Shown: in pieces, positions 17,764 to 26,052 of the stretch
Layout of the letters: every line of letters begins with the position of its first letter
How positions within the stretch are numbered: position 1 is the stretch's first letter
NCBI GenBank assembly: GCA_028292545.1
Contig: JAQGMC010000035.1
Location: forward strand, 1-32,211
Length of the DNA: 32,211 bases
DNA from: Paucimonas sp.
GTDB lineage: Bacteria; Pseudomonadota; Gammaproteobacteria; Burkholderiales; Burkholderiaceae_D
Direction of reading: 5' to 3'
The notes under the pieces: generated by a model
What the model was told of the DNA's origin: nothing
The model's input: the letters and a program-made list of their open reading frames with translations, nothing else
Databases searched by the model: none
Program-made: the position numbers and the translations under genes

Positions 17764-18609
17764 CTAGCCTTCGAACAGGTTCAAGATGCCGTCCAGGCCG
17801 CTAAAGTTCAAGGCCACGTCTGCTTGTTCGCGCACAATCGGCTTGGCGCGAAAAGCGACCGACATGCCGGCTATCGACATCATCTTCAAATCATTAGCGC
17901 CATCGCCCATGACGATCGCTTGTTGTGGCGTAAGTCCCAGGCTGGCGCAAGTCCGCTCCACCGTGGCGCGCTTTTCCTCGGCATCGACGATAGCGCCCAG
18001 CACGCGGCCGGTCAGCTTGCCGTCGACCACTTCAAGTTCGTTGGCATGTGTGAAGTCGAGCCCGAGCCGCGTCTTCATGCGCTCAGTGAAGTAGGTGAAG
18101 CCGCCCGATACGAGCAGGGTTTTCAATCCCGCCTGGCGCAGCGCTGCCAGCATCGGCTCGGCGCCCGGGGACAGGCGCAACCTTTCGACATACACCCGCT
18201 CCAGCGCCGACGCTTCCAACCCTTCCAGCAAGGCGACCCGGCGCGCAAGGCTTTCGCGGAATTCGATTTCGCCGCGCATGGCCGCTTCGGTGATGGCAGC
18301 CACTTGCGGCTTCAAGCCTTGCATGTCGGCGATTTCATCGATGCATTCGATAGTGATGAGGGTGGAATCCATGTCCATCGTCAGCAAGCCGAAGGCGGCC
18401 AGCTTGAGCCCGGCCGGCACCAGCGTGGCGTCCATCCCGCCGGCATGGGCGATGGCATCGATTTGCGTCTTCACCGTGTCGCTGCACGCAACGTCCGCAA
18501 AGCGCACTGCTTGCGCGTTGAGCCGGCGCGCCGGACGGCCGGCCAGCGCAGCTACGCGTTCAATGACGGCAGCGTCGGGAGCAGGGCCTTGCAATACGAG
18601 GTTCTTCAT
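17764..18609 (-). CDS. serB: Phosphoserine phosphatase SerB
   Basis: This 281-residue HAD-family enzyme makes L-serine from phosphoserine, the last step of serine synthesis. After an ACT-like N-terminal part (1-70) comes HAD motif I, MDMDST, with nucleophile Asp79 and acid/base Asp81. Glu88 and the cap region (ECIDEIADM) follow, then motif II LLVSGGFTYF and motif III/IV MGDGANDLKMM. The length is shorter than E. coli SerB (322) because the N-terminal domain is compact, which is usual in Betaproteobacteria. The ATG at 18609 is supported by the coding pattern. It lies 93 bp downstream of mfd on the same strand. Confidence 0.93.
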   Translation of the reverse strand: MKNLVLQGPAPDAAVIERVAALAGRPARRLNAQAVRFADVACSDTVKTQIDAIAHAGGMDATLVPAGLKLAAFGLLTMDMDSTLITIECIDEIADMQGLKPQVAAITEAAMRGEIEFRESLARRVALLEGLEASALERVYVERLRLSPGAEPMLAALRQAGLKTLLVSGGFTYFTERMKTRLGLDFTHANELEVVDGKLTGRVLGAIVDAEEKRATVERTCASLGLTPQQAIVMGDGANDLKMMSIAGMSVAFRAKPIVREQADVALNFSGLDGILNLFEG

Positions 18610-18702
18610 CTTCGTTGTCGTGCGTAGGAATACTGCCGGTTGTGTGGCTGCGCATGCCGGGCCAGCATGCCGCGCCGCGAGCAGCGACCTTATCGCGCCC
18701 TG

Positions 18703-21700
18703 CTAGCCGCCCAACGACTTGATGGTGGCGCGAATCTGCTGCACGCGGCTTGCCAAGTCCGGCATTTTAGCCGTGATCCGCAACTTGTCCTGGCCATTCA
18801 GGCGAATTTGCTTGTTCTTTTGCACCAGCTCGATGATGCGCATCGCATCCACCGGCGGGTTGGGCTGGAACTGCAATACCGCAGCTTCATGATGCGCATC
18901 GATCTTGATGATGCCGACCGGTTCGGCGGCGATGCGCAAGCGGTGCGTTTCCACCAGTGCGCGCGTCGCATCCGGCATTTTGCCAAAGCGGTCGATCAAT
19001 TCTTCCTGCAAGGCGTCGATATCGCCCTGGCTGTTGCAGTTGGCCAGGCGCTTGTACAACGACAGCCTCTCATGCACGTCGCCGCAATAATCGCTGGGCA
19101 GCAGGGCCGGCACGTGCAGGTTGATTTCGGTTGTGGTCGACAGCGGCGCTTCGAGGTCCGGCTCCTTCCCGTTCTTGAGCGAGCGCACCGCCAGGTTCAG
19201 CATGTCCGAATAAAGCTGGAAGCCGATCTCCACCATCTCGCCCGACTGGTTCTCGCCCAGCACTTCGCCGGCGCCGCGGATTTCAAGGTCGTGCATGGCA
19301 AGGTAGAAGCCGCTGCCAAGTTCTTCCATCTGCTGGATGGCTTCCAGCCGCCGCTGCGCCTGTTTCGACAGGATCTGCACGTCATGCACCAGCAAGTAAG
19401 CATAGGCCTGGTGATGCGAACGCCCGACGCGGCCGCGCAACTGGTGCAACTGGGCCAGGCCGAACTTGTCGGCCCGGTGCATGATGATGGTGTTCGCCGT
19501 CGGCACGTCGATGCCGGTCTCAATGATGGTGGTGCACAGCAGGATATTGAAGCGCTGGCTGACGAAGTCGCGCATCACTTTTTCAAGTTCGCGCTCATGC
19601 ATCTGGCCATGCGCAATCGTGATGCGCGCTTCGGGCAGCAGCTCCGCCAGCATGGCGCGCCGGTTTTCGATGGTCTCGACTTCATTGTGCAGGAAGTACA
19701 CCTGGCCGCCGCGCTTGAGCTCGCGCAGGCAGGCTTCGCGGATCACCGATTCATTCTCGGCGCGCACGAAAGTCTTGATCGCCAGCCGTTTTTGCGGCGC
19801 GGTGGCGATGATCGAGAAGTCCCGCAAGCCTTCCAGCGCCATGCCCAGCGTGCGCGGTATTGGCGTGGCAGTCAGGGTCAGCACATCAACTTCGGCGCGC
19901 AAGGCTTTGAGCGCTTCTTTCTGGCGCACGCCGAAGCGGTGTTCCTCATCGATGATGACCAGGCCCAGGCGCGAAAACTTGACGTCCGCCGACAGCAGCT
20001 TGTGGGTGCCGATGACGACATCGATCGTGCCTTCGGCCATGCCTTTGATGGTGGCCGCGACTTCGCGCCCGGTGCGAAAGCGCGACAGTTCAGCGATGCG
20101 CACTGGCCAGTCGGCAAAGCGGTCGGCGAAGGTTTGCGCATGCTGCTCGGCCAGCAGCGTGGTGGGCGCCAGGATGGCAACTTGCTTGCCGCCCATGACG
20201 GCTACGAAAGCGGCCCGCAGCGCGACTTCGGTTTTGCCGAAACCGACGTCGCCGCAGATCAGGCGGTCCATCGGCTTGCCGCTGGTCATGTCCTGGATCA
20301 CGGCATTGATGGCGGCCGACTGGTCGGGCGTTTCATCGAAGCCGAAACTTTCGGCGAACGCGTCGTAGTCGCGCGCCGAATATTCGAACGCATGGCCCTG
20401 GCGGGCAGCGCGGCGCGCATACAGGTTCAGCAGTTCCGCCGCCGTATCGCGCACTTGTTGCGCCGCGCGGCGCTTGGCCTTGTCCCACTGGCCCGAGCCA
20501 AGCGCATGCAGCGGCGCATCTTCCGGGGCGGCGCCGGAATAGCGCGAGATCACATGCAGTTGCGACACCGGCACATAGAGCTTGGCGTCTTTCGCATATT
20601 CCAGGTGCAGGAATTCGGTTTCGCCTTCACCCAGGTCCATGCTGATCAGGCCCATGTAGCGGCCGATACCGTGGTTCACATGCACGACCGGATCGCCAAT
20701 CTTCAATTCCGACAGGTCGCGCACCATGGCATCGACCTGGGTCGCGCCTTCCTGGCGGCGGCGCCCGGCGCGACGTCCGGTGCCGGCATACAGTTCGGTT
20801 TCGGTGACGAAGGCCAGGCCACCCTGGTCGTGCGTCAGCGTGAAACCGTCATGCAAGGGCGCCACGCCCAGCATCACCTTGGCCGAGCCGGTCAGGAAAT
20901 CCTGGTAACCCTCGCAGGCAGCAAAGCTGATATCGAATTCGTTCAGGTACTGCTGCAGGGTTTCGCGCCGGCCGCTGGAGTCGGCGCACAGCATCACCCG
21001 TTTGTCAGTCTTGGCAAGCCAGGCACGCAGGTTGGCCAGCGGATCGTCGGCGCGCCGGTTGACTGCGATATTTGGCAGGGGCGTGGAAATTTCTGAAGGC
21101 GCGTCATCCTTCTGCAAAACCCAGCGCCCATGCGGCTTCATCAGCGTGAAGAAATCTTCATCGGTCAGGAACAGCGACTGCGGTTCCAGCAGCGGCCGTT
21201 CGCGATCGGCTTTCAGGAAGCGGTAGCGCGACTGGGTATCGGTCCAGAAACGCCTGATCGCGGCATCGATGTCGCCCACCAGCGCGAAAGCAGTGTCTTG
21301 CGGCACGTACTGGAACAGGGTTGCGGTTTCATCGAAAAACAGGGGCAAGTAGTATTCGATGCCGGCAGAAGGTATGCCCTGGCCGATGTCCTTGTAAATG
21401 GTCGAACGTGAGGGATCGCCCTCGATCGCTTCGCGCCAGCGTCCGCGGAAAGCCTGGCGCGAGGCTTCATCCATCGGGAATTCGCGTCCTGGCAGCAGGC
21501 GCACTTCCTTCACCGGATAGAGCGAGCGCTGCGAATCGGCATCGAAGGTGCGGATGGTTTCTATCGTGTCGCCAAACAGGTCGATACGGTAGGGCAGGGG
21601 CGAACCCATCGGGAACAGGTCGATCAAGCCGCCGCGCACCGAGTATTCGCCCGGCGTCATCACCTGGCCCACATGCGCATAGCCGGCCATGGTCAGCTGC

Positions 21701-22149
21701 TGCCGCAGCCGGGCTTCATCCAGCGTTTCACCCTGCTTGAAGAAGAAAGTGTGGCCGGCCAGGAAAGACGGCGGCGCCATGCGCAGCAAGGCAGTGGTGG
21801 CCGGCACGATCAGCACGTCGCAATGGCCGTTCTGCACTTCATACAGCGTGGCCAGTCGCTCCGACACGAGATCCTGGTGCGGCGAGAAAGCGTCGTAAGG
21901 CAGCGTTTCCCAATCCGGCAGCAGGTTGCAGCGCGCGGCCTCGGCGCCCGGTGGCGCGAACCAGGGAATCTCAACCAGCAGGCGCTGCGCGTCGGTGGCA
22001 TTGGCGACCACGACTGTCAACATGCGCTTTTGCGATTTCAGTTCAGCTGCAGCTTGTGCCAGCACCCAGGCATCTGCCGAGCCGTGCAGGGCAGGCAGTG
22101 CGTAGCGGTGACCGGGGCGGGGGAGGGATCTTCTGGGGTCGAAAGACAT
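18703..22149 (-). CDS. mfd: Transcription-repair coupling factor Mfd
   Basis: This 1148-residue cytoplasmic ATP-dependent translocase removes RNA polymerase stalled at DNA lesions and recruits UvrA. The domains, in order, are a UvrB-like N-terminal module (1 to about 340, LPDWETLPYD, SVRGGLIDLFP), a linker, an RNA-polymerase-interacting CarD-like domain (about 475-560, GDPVVHVNHGIGRY), a RecG-like helicase and a TRG/C-terminal domain (about 1000-1135). Walker A is GDVGFGKTE (about 633-641), the Walker B box is DEEH (about 733-737), and HQLRGRVGRS is motif VI. Length and motifs are complete. The gene is divergent from ispD. Confidence 0.97.
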   Translation of the reverse strand: MSFDPRRSLPRPGHRYALPALHGSADAWVLAQAAAELKSQKRMLTVVVANATDAQRLLVEIPWFAPPGAEAARCNLLPDWETLPYDAFSPHQDLVSERLATLYEVQNGHCDVLIVPATTALLRMAPPSFLAGHTFFFKQGETLDEARLRQQLTMAGYAHVGQVMTPGEYSVRGGLIDLFPMGSPLPYRIDLFGDTIETIRTFDADSQRSLYPVKEVRLLPGREFPMDEASRQAFRGRWREAIEGDPSRSTIYKDIGQGIPSAGIEYYLPLFFDETATLFQYVPQDTAFALVGDIDAAIRRFWTDTQSRYRFLKADRERPLLEPQSLFLTDEDFFTLMKPHGRWVLQKDDAPSEISTPLPNIAVNRRADDPLANLRAWLAKTDKRVMLCADSSGRRETLQQYLNEFDISFAACEGYQDFLTGSAKVMLGVAPLHDGFTLTHDQGGLAFVTETELYAGTGRRAGRRRQEGATQVDAMVRDLSELKIGDPVVHVNHGIGRYMGLISMDLGEGETEFLHLEYAKDAKLYVPVSQLHVISRYSGAAPEDAPLHALGSGQWDKAKRRAAQQVRDTAAELLNLYARRAARQGHAFEYSARDYDAFAESFGFDETPDQSAAINAVIQDMTSGKPMDRLICGDVGFGKTEVALRAAFVAVMGGKQVAILAPTTLLAEQHAQTFADRFADWPVRIAELSRFRTGREVAATIKGMAEGTIDVVIGTHKLLSADVKFSRLGLVIIDEEHRFGVRQKEALKALRAEVDVLTLTATPIPRTLGMALEGLRDFSIIATAPQKRLAIKTFVRAENESVIREACLRELKRGGQVYFLHNEVETIENRRAMLAELLPEARITIAHGQMHERELEKVMRDFVSQRFNILLCTTIIETGIDVPTANTIIMHRADKFGLAQLHQLRGRVGRSHHQAYAYLLVHDVQILSKQAQRRLEAIQQMEELGSGFYLAMHDLEIRGAGEVLGENQSGEMVEIGFQLYSDMLNLAVRSLKNGKEPDLEAPLSTTTEINLHVPALLPSDYCGDVHERLSLYKRLANCNSQGDIDALQEELIDRFGKMPDATRALVETHRLRIAAEPVGIIKIDAHHEAAVLQFQPNPPVDAMRIIELVQKNKQIRLNGQDKLRITAKMPDLASRVQQIRATIKSLGG

Positions 22150-22220
22150 TGCGGGTGACTGGAATGTCCGTGCAGATCAGGTGCCAGTCGCGGCGGCGAA
22201 TAGTTGCCGTCCTTGCGGAA

Positions 22221-22249
22221 TTGACAGTGAAAAAACTTGGTGTGATTAT
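22221..22249 (+). promoter_or_regulatory. Putative promoter for ispD-ispF
   Basis: A perfect TTGACA (22221-22226) is followed after 17 bp by GATTAT (22244-22249). A TG two bases further upstream (22241-22242) makes an extended -10. It is 93 bp before the ispD ATG and points toward it. The -10 is imperfect, and a slightly later TATATC is an alternative. Confidence 0.5.
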
Positions 22250-22272
22250 ATCGCACTCACACCCGGCCCATC

Positions 22273-22307
22273 GCCCTGCGACGCGCCCGGCGCAGGGCGG
22301 CGCCGGG
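22273..22307 (+). promoter_or_regulatory. Two mutually exclusive hairpins in the ispD leader
   Basis: GCCCTGCG (22273-22280) pairs perfectly with CGCAGGGC (22291-22298). CCCGGCGC (22286-22293) pairs perfectly with GCGCCGGG (22300-22307). The two stems share bases 22291-22293, and the first stem's 3' arm sits in the second stem's loop, so they cannot both form. They lie between the putative promoter and the ispD start. No T tract follows, so the arrangement resembles a leader switch more than a terminator. In GC-rich DNA, chance is a real alternative. Confidence 0.4.
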
Positions 22308-22342
22308 ATTAAAACTTCCATGATCTATTTCCCGCCTCCGGC

Positions 22343-23020
22343 ATGCCGCGCTACTACGCCCTGATTCCCGCCGCCGGCGCCGGCAGCCGCATGCAGTCCT
22401 CGACGCCGAAGCAATACTTGCCCCTGCGTGGCCGCGCCATGCTTGCACAAACCGTCGAGGCCTTTCTTGCCATGCCAGTCATTGAACATATATTTGTCAT
22501 CGTCAGCCCTGACGATGCTTATGTCGACCAACTTGGTTTGACGGGAGAGCGCGTCAGTATTTGCCGGGTGGGCGGCGCCAGCCGGCAGCAAAGCGTGCTT
22601 AATGGCTTGCAGCAGATGCGAACCACGGTGCAAGGCGAGGACTGGGTGCTGGTGCACGATGCGGCCCGCCCGGGCCTGACGCCGGCACTGGTGTCCCGGT
22701 TGATTGAAGAAGTGGGTACGGACGCCGTCGGCGGCTTGCTGGCGCTGCCGGTAGTGGACACAATCAAGCAGGCACATGACGGTCGGGCGCAGCACACCGT
22801 GCCGCGGGCCGGGCTATGGGCTGCACAGACGCCGCAAATGTTCCGCCATGCTTTACTGGAGCGTGCGCTTGGGACGGCAATTGAAGTCACCGATGAAGCC
22901 AGCGCCGTCGAGGCGCTGGGCCTGGCGCCGCTGCTGGTGCCAGGCAGCATGCGCAATATGAAAGTCACGCTGCCCGAAGACGTGGCGCTGGCTGAAATTT
23001 TCCTTGGAATGCCATCATGA
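22343..23020 (+). CDS. ispD: 2-C-methyl-D-erythritol 4-phosphate cytidylyltransferase IspD
   Basis: The 225-residue cytoplasmic enzyme transfers CMP from CTP to MEP in the non-mevalonate isoprenoid pathway. The N-terminal [10 protein letters not shown] binds CTP, and [14 protein letters not shown] follows. [11 protein letters not shown] and DTIKQ are typical substrate-binding stretches, and [10 protein letters not shown]...[11 protein letters not shown] is near the C-terminus. The ATG at 22343 begins [12 protein letters not shown]; no ribosome-binding site is visible. The stop overlaps the ispF start by 4 bp (ATGA), so the two are coupled. Confidence 0.95.
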   Translation: MPRYYALIPAAGAGSRMQSSTPKQYLPLRGRAMLAQTVEAFLAMPVIEHIFVIVSPDDAYVDQLGLTGERVSICRVGGASRQQSVLNGLQQMRTTVQGEDWVLVHDAARPGLTPALVSRLIEEVGTDAVGGLLALPVVDTIKQAHDGRAQHTVPRAGLWAAQTPQMFRHALLERALGTAIEVTDEASAVEALGLAPLLVPGSMRNMKVTLPEDVALAEIFLGMPS

Positions 23021-23514
23021 TCAACCAACCGCCTTACCGCATCGGCCAGGGCTACGACTGCCATGCGCTGGTGCCCGGCCGCGCGCTCATCATTGGGGGT
23101 GTGGCGATTGCGCATGACCGTGGCTTGCTCGGACACTCCGACGCCGACGTCTTGCTGCACGCCCTGACGGACGCGCTGCTGGGCGCCGCCGGCCTGGGCG
23201 ACATCGGTCGCCATTTCCCGGATTTCGATCCGCAGTTTGCCGGCGCCGATTCGCGCGTGTTGTTGCGTGAAGCCGTGCGCCGCGTTGCAGAAGTCGGCTA
23301 TGCGGTGGGCAATGTCGATGCCACCGTGATTGCGCAGGCGCCGCGACTGGCGGTCCACATACCAGCCATGGTCGAAAATATCTCCAATGACCTGGGCGTT
23401 ACGCCGCATCAGGTCAACGTCAAGGCGAAAACCAATGAGAAGCTGGGCTACCTTGGCCGCGAAGAAGGCATTGCCGCCGAAGCGGTCGCCCTGCTGTACC
23501 GCCCGGACAATTAA
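23017..23514 (+). CDS. ispF: 2-C-methyl-D-erythritol 2,4-cyclodiphosphate synthase IspF
   Basis: This 165-residue enzyme cyclises CDP-ME 2-phosphate to MEcPP with release of CMP. The metal-binding Asp14 and His16 lie in [35 protein letters not shown] carries the third metal ligand and is the family signature. [26 protein letters not shown] and [28 protein letters not shown] follow. The length is normal (E. coli 159). It forms an operon with ispD; after the stop comes about 130 bp with an inverted copy of the window's intergenic repeat. Confidence 0.96.
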   Translation: MINQPPYRIGQGYDCHALVPGRALIIGGVAIAHDRGLLGHSDADVLLHALTDALLGAAGLGDIGRHFPDFDPQFAGADSRVLLREAVRRVAEVGYAVGNVDATVIAQAPRLAVHIPAMVENISNDLGVTPHQVNVKAKTNEKLGYLGREEGIAAEAVALLYRPDN

Positions 23515-23571
23515 GCGCGACCAGCCAGGCGCAACATGCGGCCGGCTGGCGCGAACGGCGGCCATCGCGGA

Positions 23572-23616
23572 TTGACCTCGCAGAGCCGCCAAGCGCCTCC
23601 CTGTTCAAGGGGAGGG
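23572..23616 (-). repeat. Inverted third copy of the intergenic repeat
   Basis: Read on the minus strand from 23616, this reads CCCTCCCCTTGAACAGGGAG, then GCGCTTGGCGG, CTCTGCGAGG and TCAA. It matches the tandem units at 11422-11535 in order and spacing, with a few changes. It lies between ispF and the host-attachment gene and has no coding potential. The CCTCCC/GGGAGG arms can form a short hairpin. Confidence 0.55.
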
Positions 23617-23647
23617 CCGGGCGGAATGGGCTTGTTACCGGGGACGC

Positions 23648-24103
23648 TCAGTGCAGCGACAGCGCGCCTTTCACATAGGCCTCGATGTCGCGCTCGTTGA
23701 GCCAGGAGATATCCTTGGCGATTTCGCGGTCTACGCTTTGCCGGGTCTCGTCCTTCATGCTCTGGCGCAGCGCACCCAGCATTTTGGGTGGCGCGACGAC
23801 GAACAGCTTTTCATACCGATGTTGCTCGCATGCATGGTCGAGGAAGGAGCCGAGGTCATGCGTGAACTTGCGCGTGGCATGCTGGACCGGGTCTTCATGC
23901 GGCTCGGCCGTGTGCGCCTGGTTGCGTTCACCCTTGCCGTAGAAGCGTCCCAGGTTGTCGGTTTCAAGTTCGTTCGCGCGCGCTTCGGCTGCGGAATTGG
24001 CGAAGTCCTGTATTTCATGCAGATGCTCGGTGTCCTGCGGGTCAGTCTCGAACAAGCGGGCCCGCGCGCCATCTGCGACCAGTATCCATGTATGGGCTTG
24101 CAT
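23648..24103 (-). CDS. Host attachment protein / baeRF-like family protein
   Basis: The 151-residue protein opens with TWILVADGARARLFE, the hallmark of the 'host attachment protein' family (PF10116), which is related to bacterial and archaeal eRF1-like (baeRF) domains. A variable polar middle (DNLGRFYGKGERN...EPHEDP) follows, then the helical FTHDLGSFLDHACEQHRYEKLFVVAPPKMLGALR and a C-terminal KDISWLNERDIEAYV. It is cytoplasmic. The name comes from Agrobacterium attachment work; the biochemical role is unknown, and ribosome-associated functions have been suggested for relatives. AAGGAG seven nucleotides before the ATG at 24103 is an excellent ribosome-binding site. It is divergent from the ferritin-like gene with 198 bp between. 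Confidence 0.85.
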   Translation of the reverse strand: MQAHTWILVADGARARLFETDPQDTEHLHEIQDFANSAAEARANELETDNLGRFYGKGERNQAHTAEPHEDPVQHATRKFTHDLGSFLDHACEQHRYEKLFVVAPPKMLGALRQSMKDETRQSVDREIAKDISWLNERDIEAYVKGALSLH

Positions 24104-24179
24104 ATCGTCTCCTTGGCTTGAGGTTCTGTTCGACAGGGCGGCAAGTAGATTGTTCGGACCGCCAATCTGCCTGCGTGCA

Positions 24180-24221
24180 TAGATTATTTGTTCGCCGGGT
24201 TCGTTCTTCGCAATGACGGCA
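24180..24221 (-). repeat. Degenerate copy of a widespread intergenic repeat (GTCATTGCGAAG type)
   Basis: Read on the minus strand, the sequence runs CGTCATTGCGAAGAACGAAC and continues to AATAATCT. In one frame it encodes CRHCEERTRRTNN, close to the HCEERSDEAI signature seen in spurious ORFs over a common bacterial intergenic repeat. A nearby AGATTG...CAATCT inverted pair (about 24147-24168) may be part of it. No gene is claimed here. Confidence 0.4.
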
Positions 24222-24301
24222 GGCGTTACTTGTGTAAAGTAAAATTCTCACCCGCGCTGCCGCCGGCGGCGCTTGATTGAACTAAGGAAAGGACGCATTC
24301 A

Positions 24302-24607
24302 ATGGCAAATGAGGGCTATCACGAACCGCTCGACAAGCTGACTGAAAAAACCAAGGATATGCACCGCGCCATCACCTCGTTGATGGAAGAGCTGGAAGCC
24401 GTTGACTGGTACAACCAGCGCGTTGATGCCTGCACCGACGCTGAGCTGAAGGCCATACTCGAGCACAATCGCGACGAGGAAAAGGAACATGCGGCGATGG
24501 TGCTGGAATGGATACGTCGGCAAGATCCGCGCATGGACAAGGAACTGCGCGACTGCCTGTTCAAGGATGGTCCTATCGCTGGCCACCACGACGACGAAGA
24601 TCACTGA
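24302..24607 (+). CDS. Encapsulated-ferritin-like (EncFtn) ferroxidase, no shell gene nearby
   Basis: The 101-residue protein fits the encapsulin-associated ferritin family: HEPLDKLTEKTKDMHRAI, then MEELEAVDWYNQRVDA and LEHNRDEEKEHAAMVLEW. Residues E29, E30, E32, W36, Y37, E60 and H63 line up with the Rhodospirillum rubrum EncFtn ferroxidase and entry-site residues (E31, E32, E34, W38, Y39, E62, H65) at a constant offset of two. Such proteins form decameric rings that oxidise Fe2+ inside encapsulin shells. Here the C-terminus is short and His/Asp-rich (GHHDDEDH), without an obvious cargo peptide, and no encapsulin gene is adjacent. AAGGAAAGGA before the ATG supports the start. The 5' region has a TAAAAT at 24240 but no clear -35. 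It converges with the sensor kinase gene. Confidence 0.85.
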   Translation: MANEGYHEPLDKLTEKTKDMHRAITSLMEELEAVDWYNQRVDACTDAELKAILEHNRDEEKEHAAMVLEWIRRQDPRMDKELRDCLFKDGPIAGHHDDEDH

Positions 24608-24640
24608 CCAGCGCCAACGGCGGCTGGCAAAGCGCCCTTG

Positions 24641-26038
24641 TCAGCCCTGCGCGTGCGTCGCCTTGACGGGCGCTATGGTGGGGGTGGCCAATGACGGGCG
24701 CGCCAGCGCCATGCTGAAACGCACGACAAGGCCGCCGCCTTCACGATTGCTCAAGTGCAGCCGCGCATGATGGTTTTGCAGTACCCGGTCGACGATTGCC
24801 AGTCCGAGGCCGGCGCCATTAGCCTGGCTGCGCGCGGTATCCAGGCGCGTGAACGGCCGCAGCAAGTGTTCCAGGTCGCCTTCGGGAACGCCGGGGCCCT
24901 GGTCGCTGACTTTAACTACCGCTTCCTCGCCCTCGATCTTGCAGCTCAGCGCAATCTTCGTCACCTCCGCGCCCGGCTTGCGGCCATAGCGGCGCGCATT
25001 CTCCACCAGGTTGTTGATCACGCGCTGGAGGTCGGTTGAGTTGCCCTTTACTATGGCGCCCGCGTCGATGTCTGTCGTGACAGCCAGGTCGGGGGAGCGG
25101 CGGGCCGCGCTGGCGCAATCCTCCACCAGCGACCCAAGGTCGAGCTCGGCGAAGGTTGAACGGTCGCTCGGCCGCGCATAGTCGAGGAATTGCCCGATGA
25201 TGGCATCCATCTGGGCCAAGTCCGACTGCATGCCATGCCGCGCATCGTCCGGCAGGCTGGCCATTTCCACTTCCAGCACCATGCGCGCAATTGGCGTGCG
25301 CAAGTCGTGTGAAATGCCGGCCAGGATGACGCCGCGGTCGGTTTCAACCCGTTGCAGGTCATCCACCATCTGGTTGAAGCTGCGGTTCGCTTCCCGGATT
25401 TCGGTCGGCCCGGCTTCCGGCAGCGGCGGCGGACGCTGGCCCTTGCCCATCGAGCGGGTAGCTGCAGTAAGGCGCGCCAGCGGCTGGTTGATCAGCCGTG
25501 AAATGAACACGGCGCCCAGCAGCGACAGCAGCAAGGCCACTGCGCCAAAGCCCAGCCACTGGATGCCCGAAGTGCGTTCAACCCGTTCGCGCTCGAGCGC
25601 CAGCCAGTATTCATCGTCGTCGATCTTGAAACTGACCCAGAAGCCGGGTATGTCGTTGACCGAGCCGGCAAAGGCCGTGTCCGGCCCCAGCTTGGCGCGG
25701 ACTTCTGCTTCGATGGCCGGCATCAGCGACGAGTCGGGCGGGGGCTTGATCACATCGTTGTCTTCGCGGGCATAGATGCGGATGCCTTCATTGCTGGCCA
25801 GGTCGAACAGCAATTCACGCCGCAGGTCGGGCGCCGAATGGGTGAGGGCGGCGCGCGTGATCGTGACAATCGACACCACCTGGGCTGCGATCTGGGTCAC
25901 GCGCGGCGCCCGTTCGACGATGCGAAAGCTGGCAACCCAGGTGCCCAGGCTGGCGGCGATCAGGAAAGCGAGCAGGAAGAAAGTGCGCCACAGCAAGCCG
26001 CTACGCAACCAGGCAAAGCGGGCGGCCACTGGTGACAT
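24641..26038 (-). CDS. envZ: Sensor histidine kinase, EnvZ-like
   Basis: This 465-residue inner-membrane kinase has TM1 (about 16-38), a periplasmic domain (about 40-158), TM2 (about 160-180) and a HAMP domain (about 180-232). HisKA follows with His244 in LAGISHDLRTPIARM, and HATPase_c has NLVENARRYG, DQGPGVP and GAGLGLAIVDRV. The GISHDLRTP motif and the partner regulator place it in the EnvZ group. The ATG at 26038 lies 14 bp after the ompR stop; an upstream in-frame ATG at 26098 would overlap ompR. A 12-bp palindrome AGTGCCGGCACT (26042-26053) fills the gap where a ribosome-binding site would be expected. The real stimulus is unknown; in Burkholderiales the pair need not sense osmolarity. 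Confidence 0.9.
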   Translation of the reverse strand: MSPVAARFAWLRSGLLWRTFFLLAFLIAASLGTWVASFRIVERAPRVTQIAAQVVSIVTITRAALTHSAPDLRRELLFDLASNEGIRIYAREDNDVIKPPPDSSLMPAIEAEVRAKLGPDTAFAGSVNDIPGFWVSFKIDDDEYWLALERERVERTSGIQWLGFGAVALLLSLLGAVFISRLINQPLARLTAATRSMGKGQRPPPLPEAGPTEIREANRSFNQMVDDLQRVETDRGVILAGISHDLRTPIARMVLEVEMASLPDDARHGMQSDLAQMDAIIGQFLDYARPSDRSTFAELDLGSLVEDCASAARRSPDLAVTTDIDAGAIVKGNSTDLQRVINNLVENARRYGRKPGAEVTKIALSCKIEGEEAVVKVSDQGPGVPEGDLEHLLRPFTRLDTARSQANGAGLGLAIVDRVLQNHHARLHLSNREGGGLVVRFSMALARPSLATPTIAPVKATHAQG

Positions 26039-26052
26039 GGAAGTGCCGGCAC

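Noticed and set aside
18640..21096. 818-codon open frame on the plus strand
   Set aside because: It lies antisense to mfd, whose motifs are complete. The predicted protein is His/Gln/Arg-rich without domains, typical of shadow frames in GC-rich genes.
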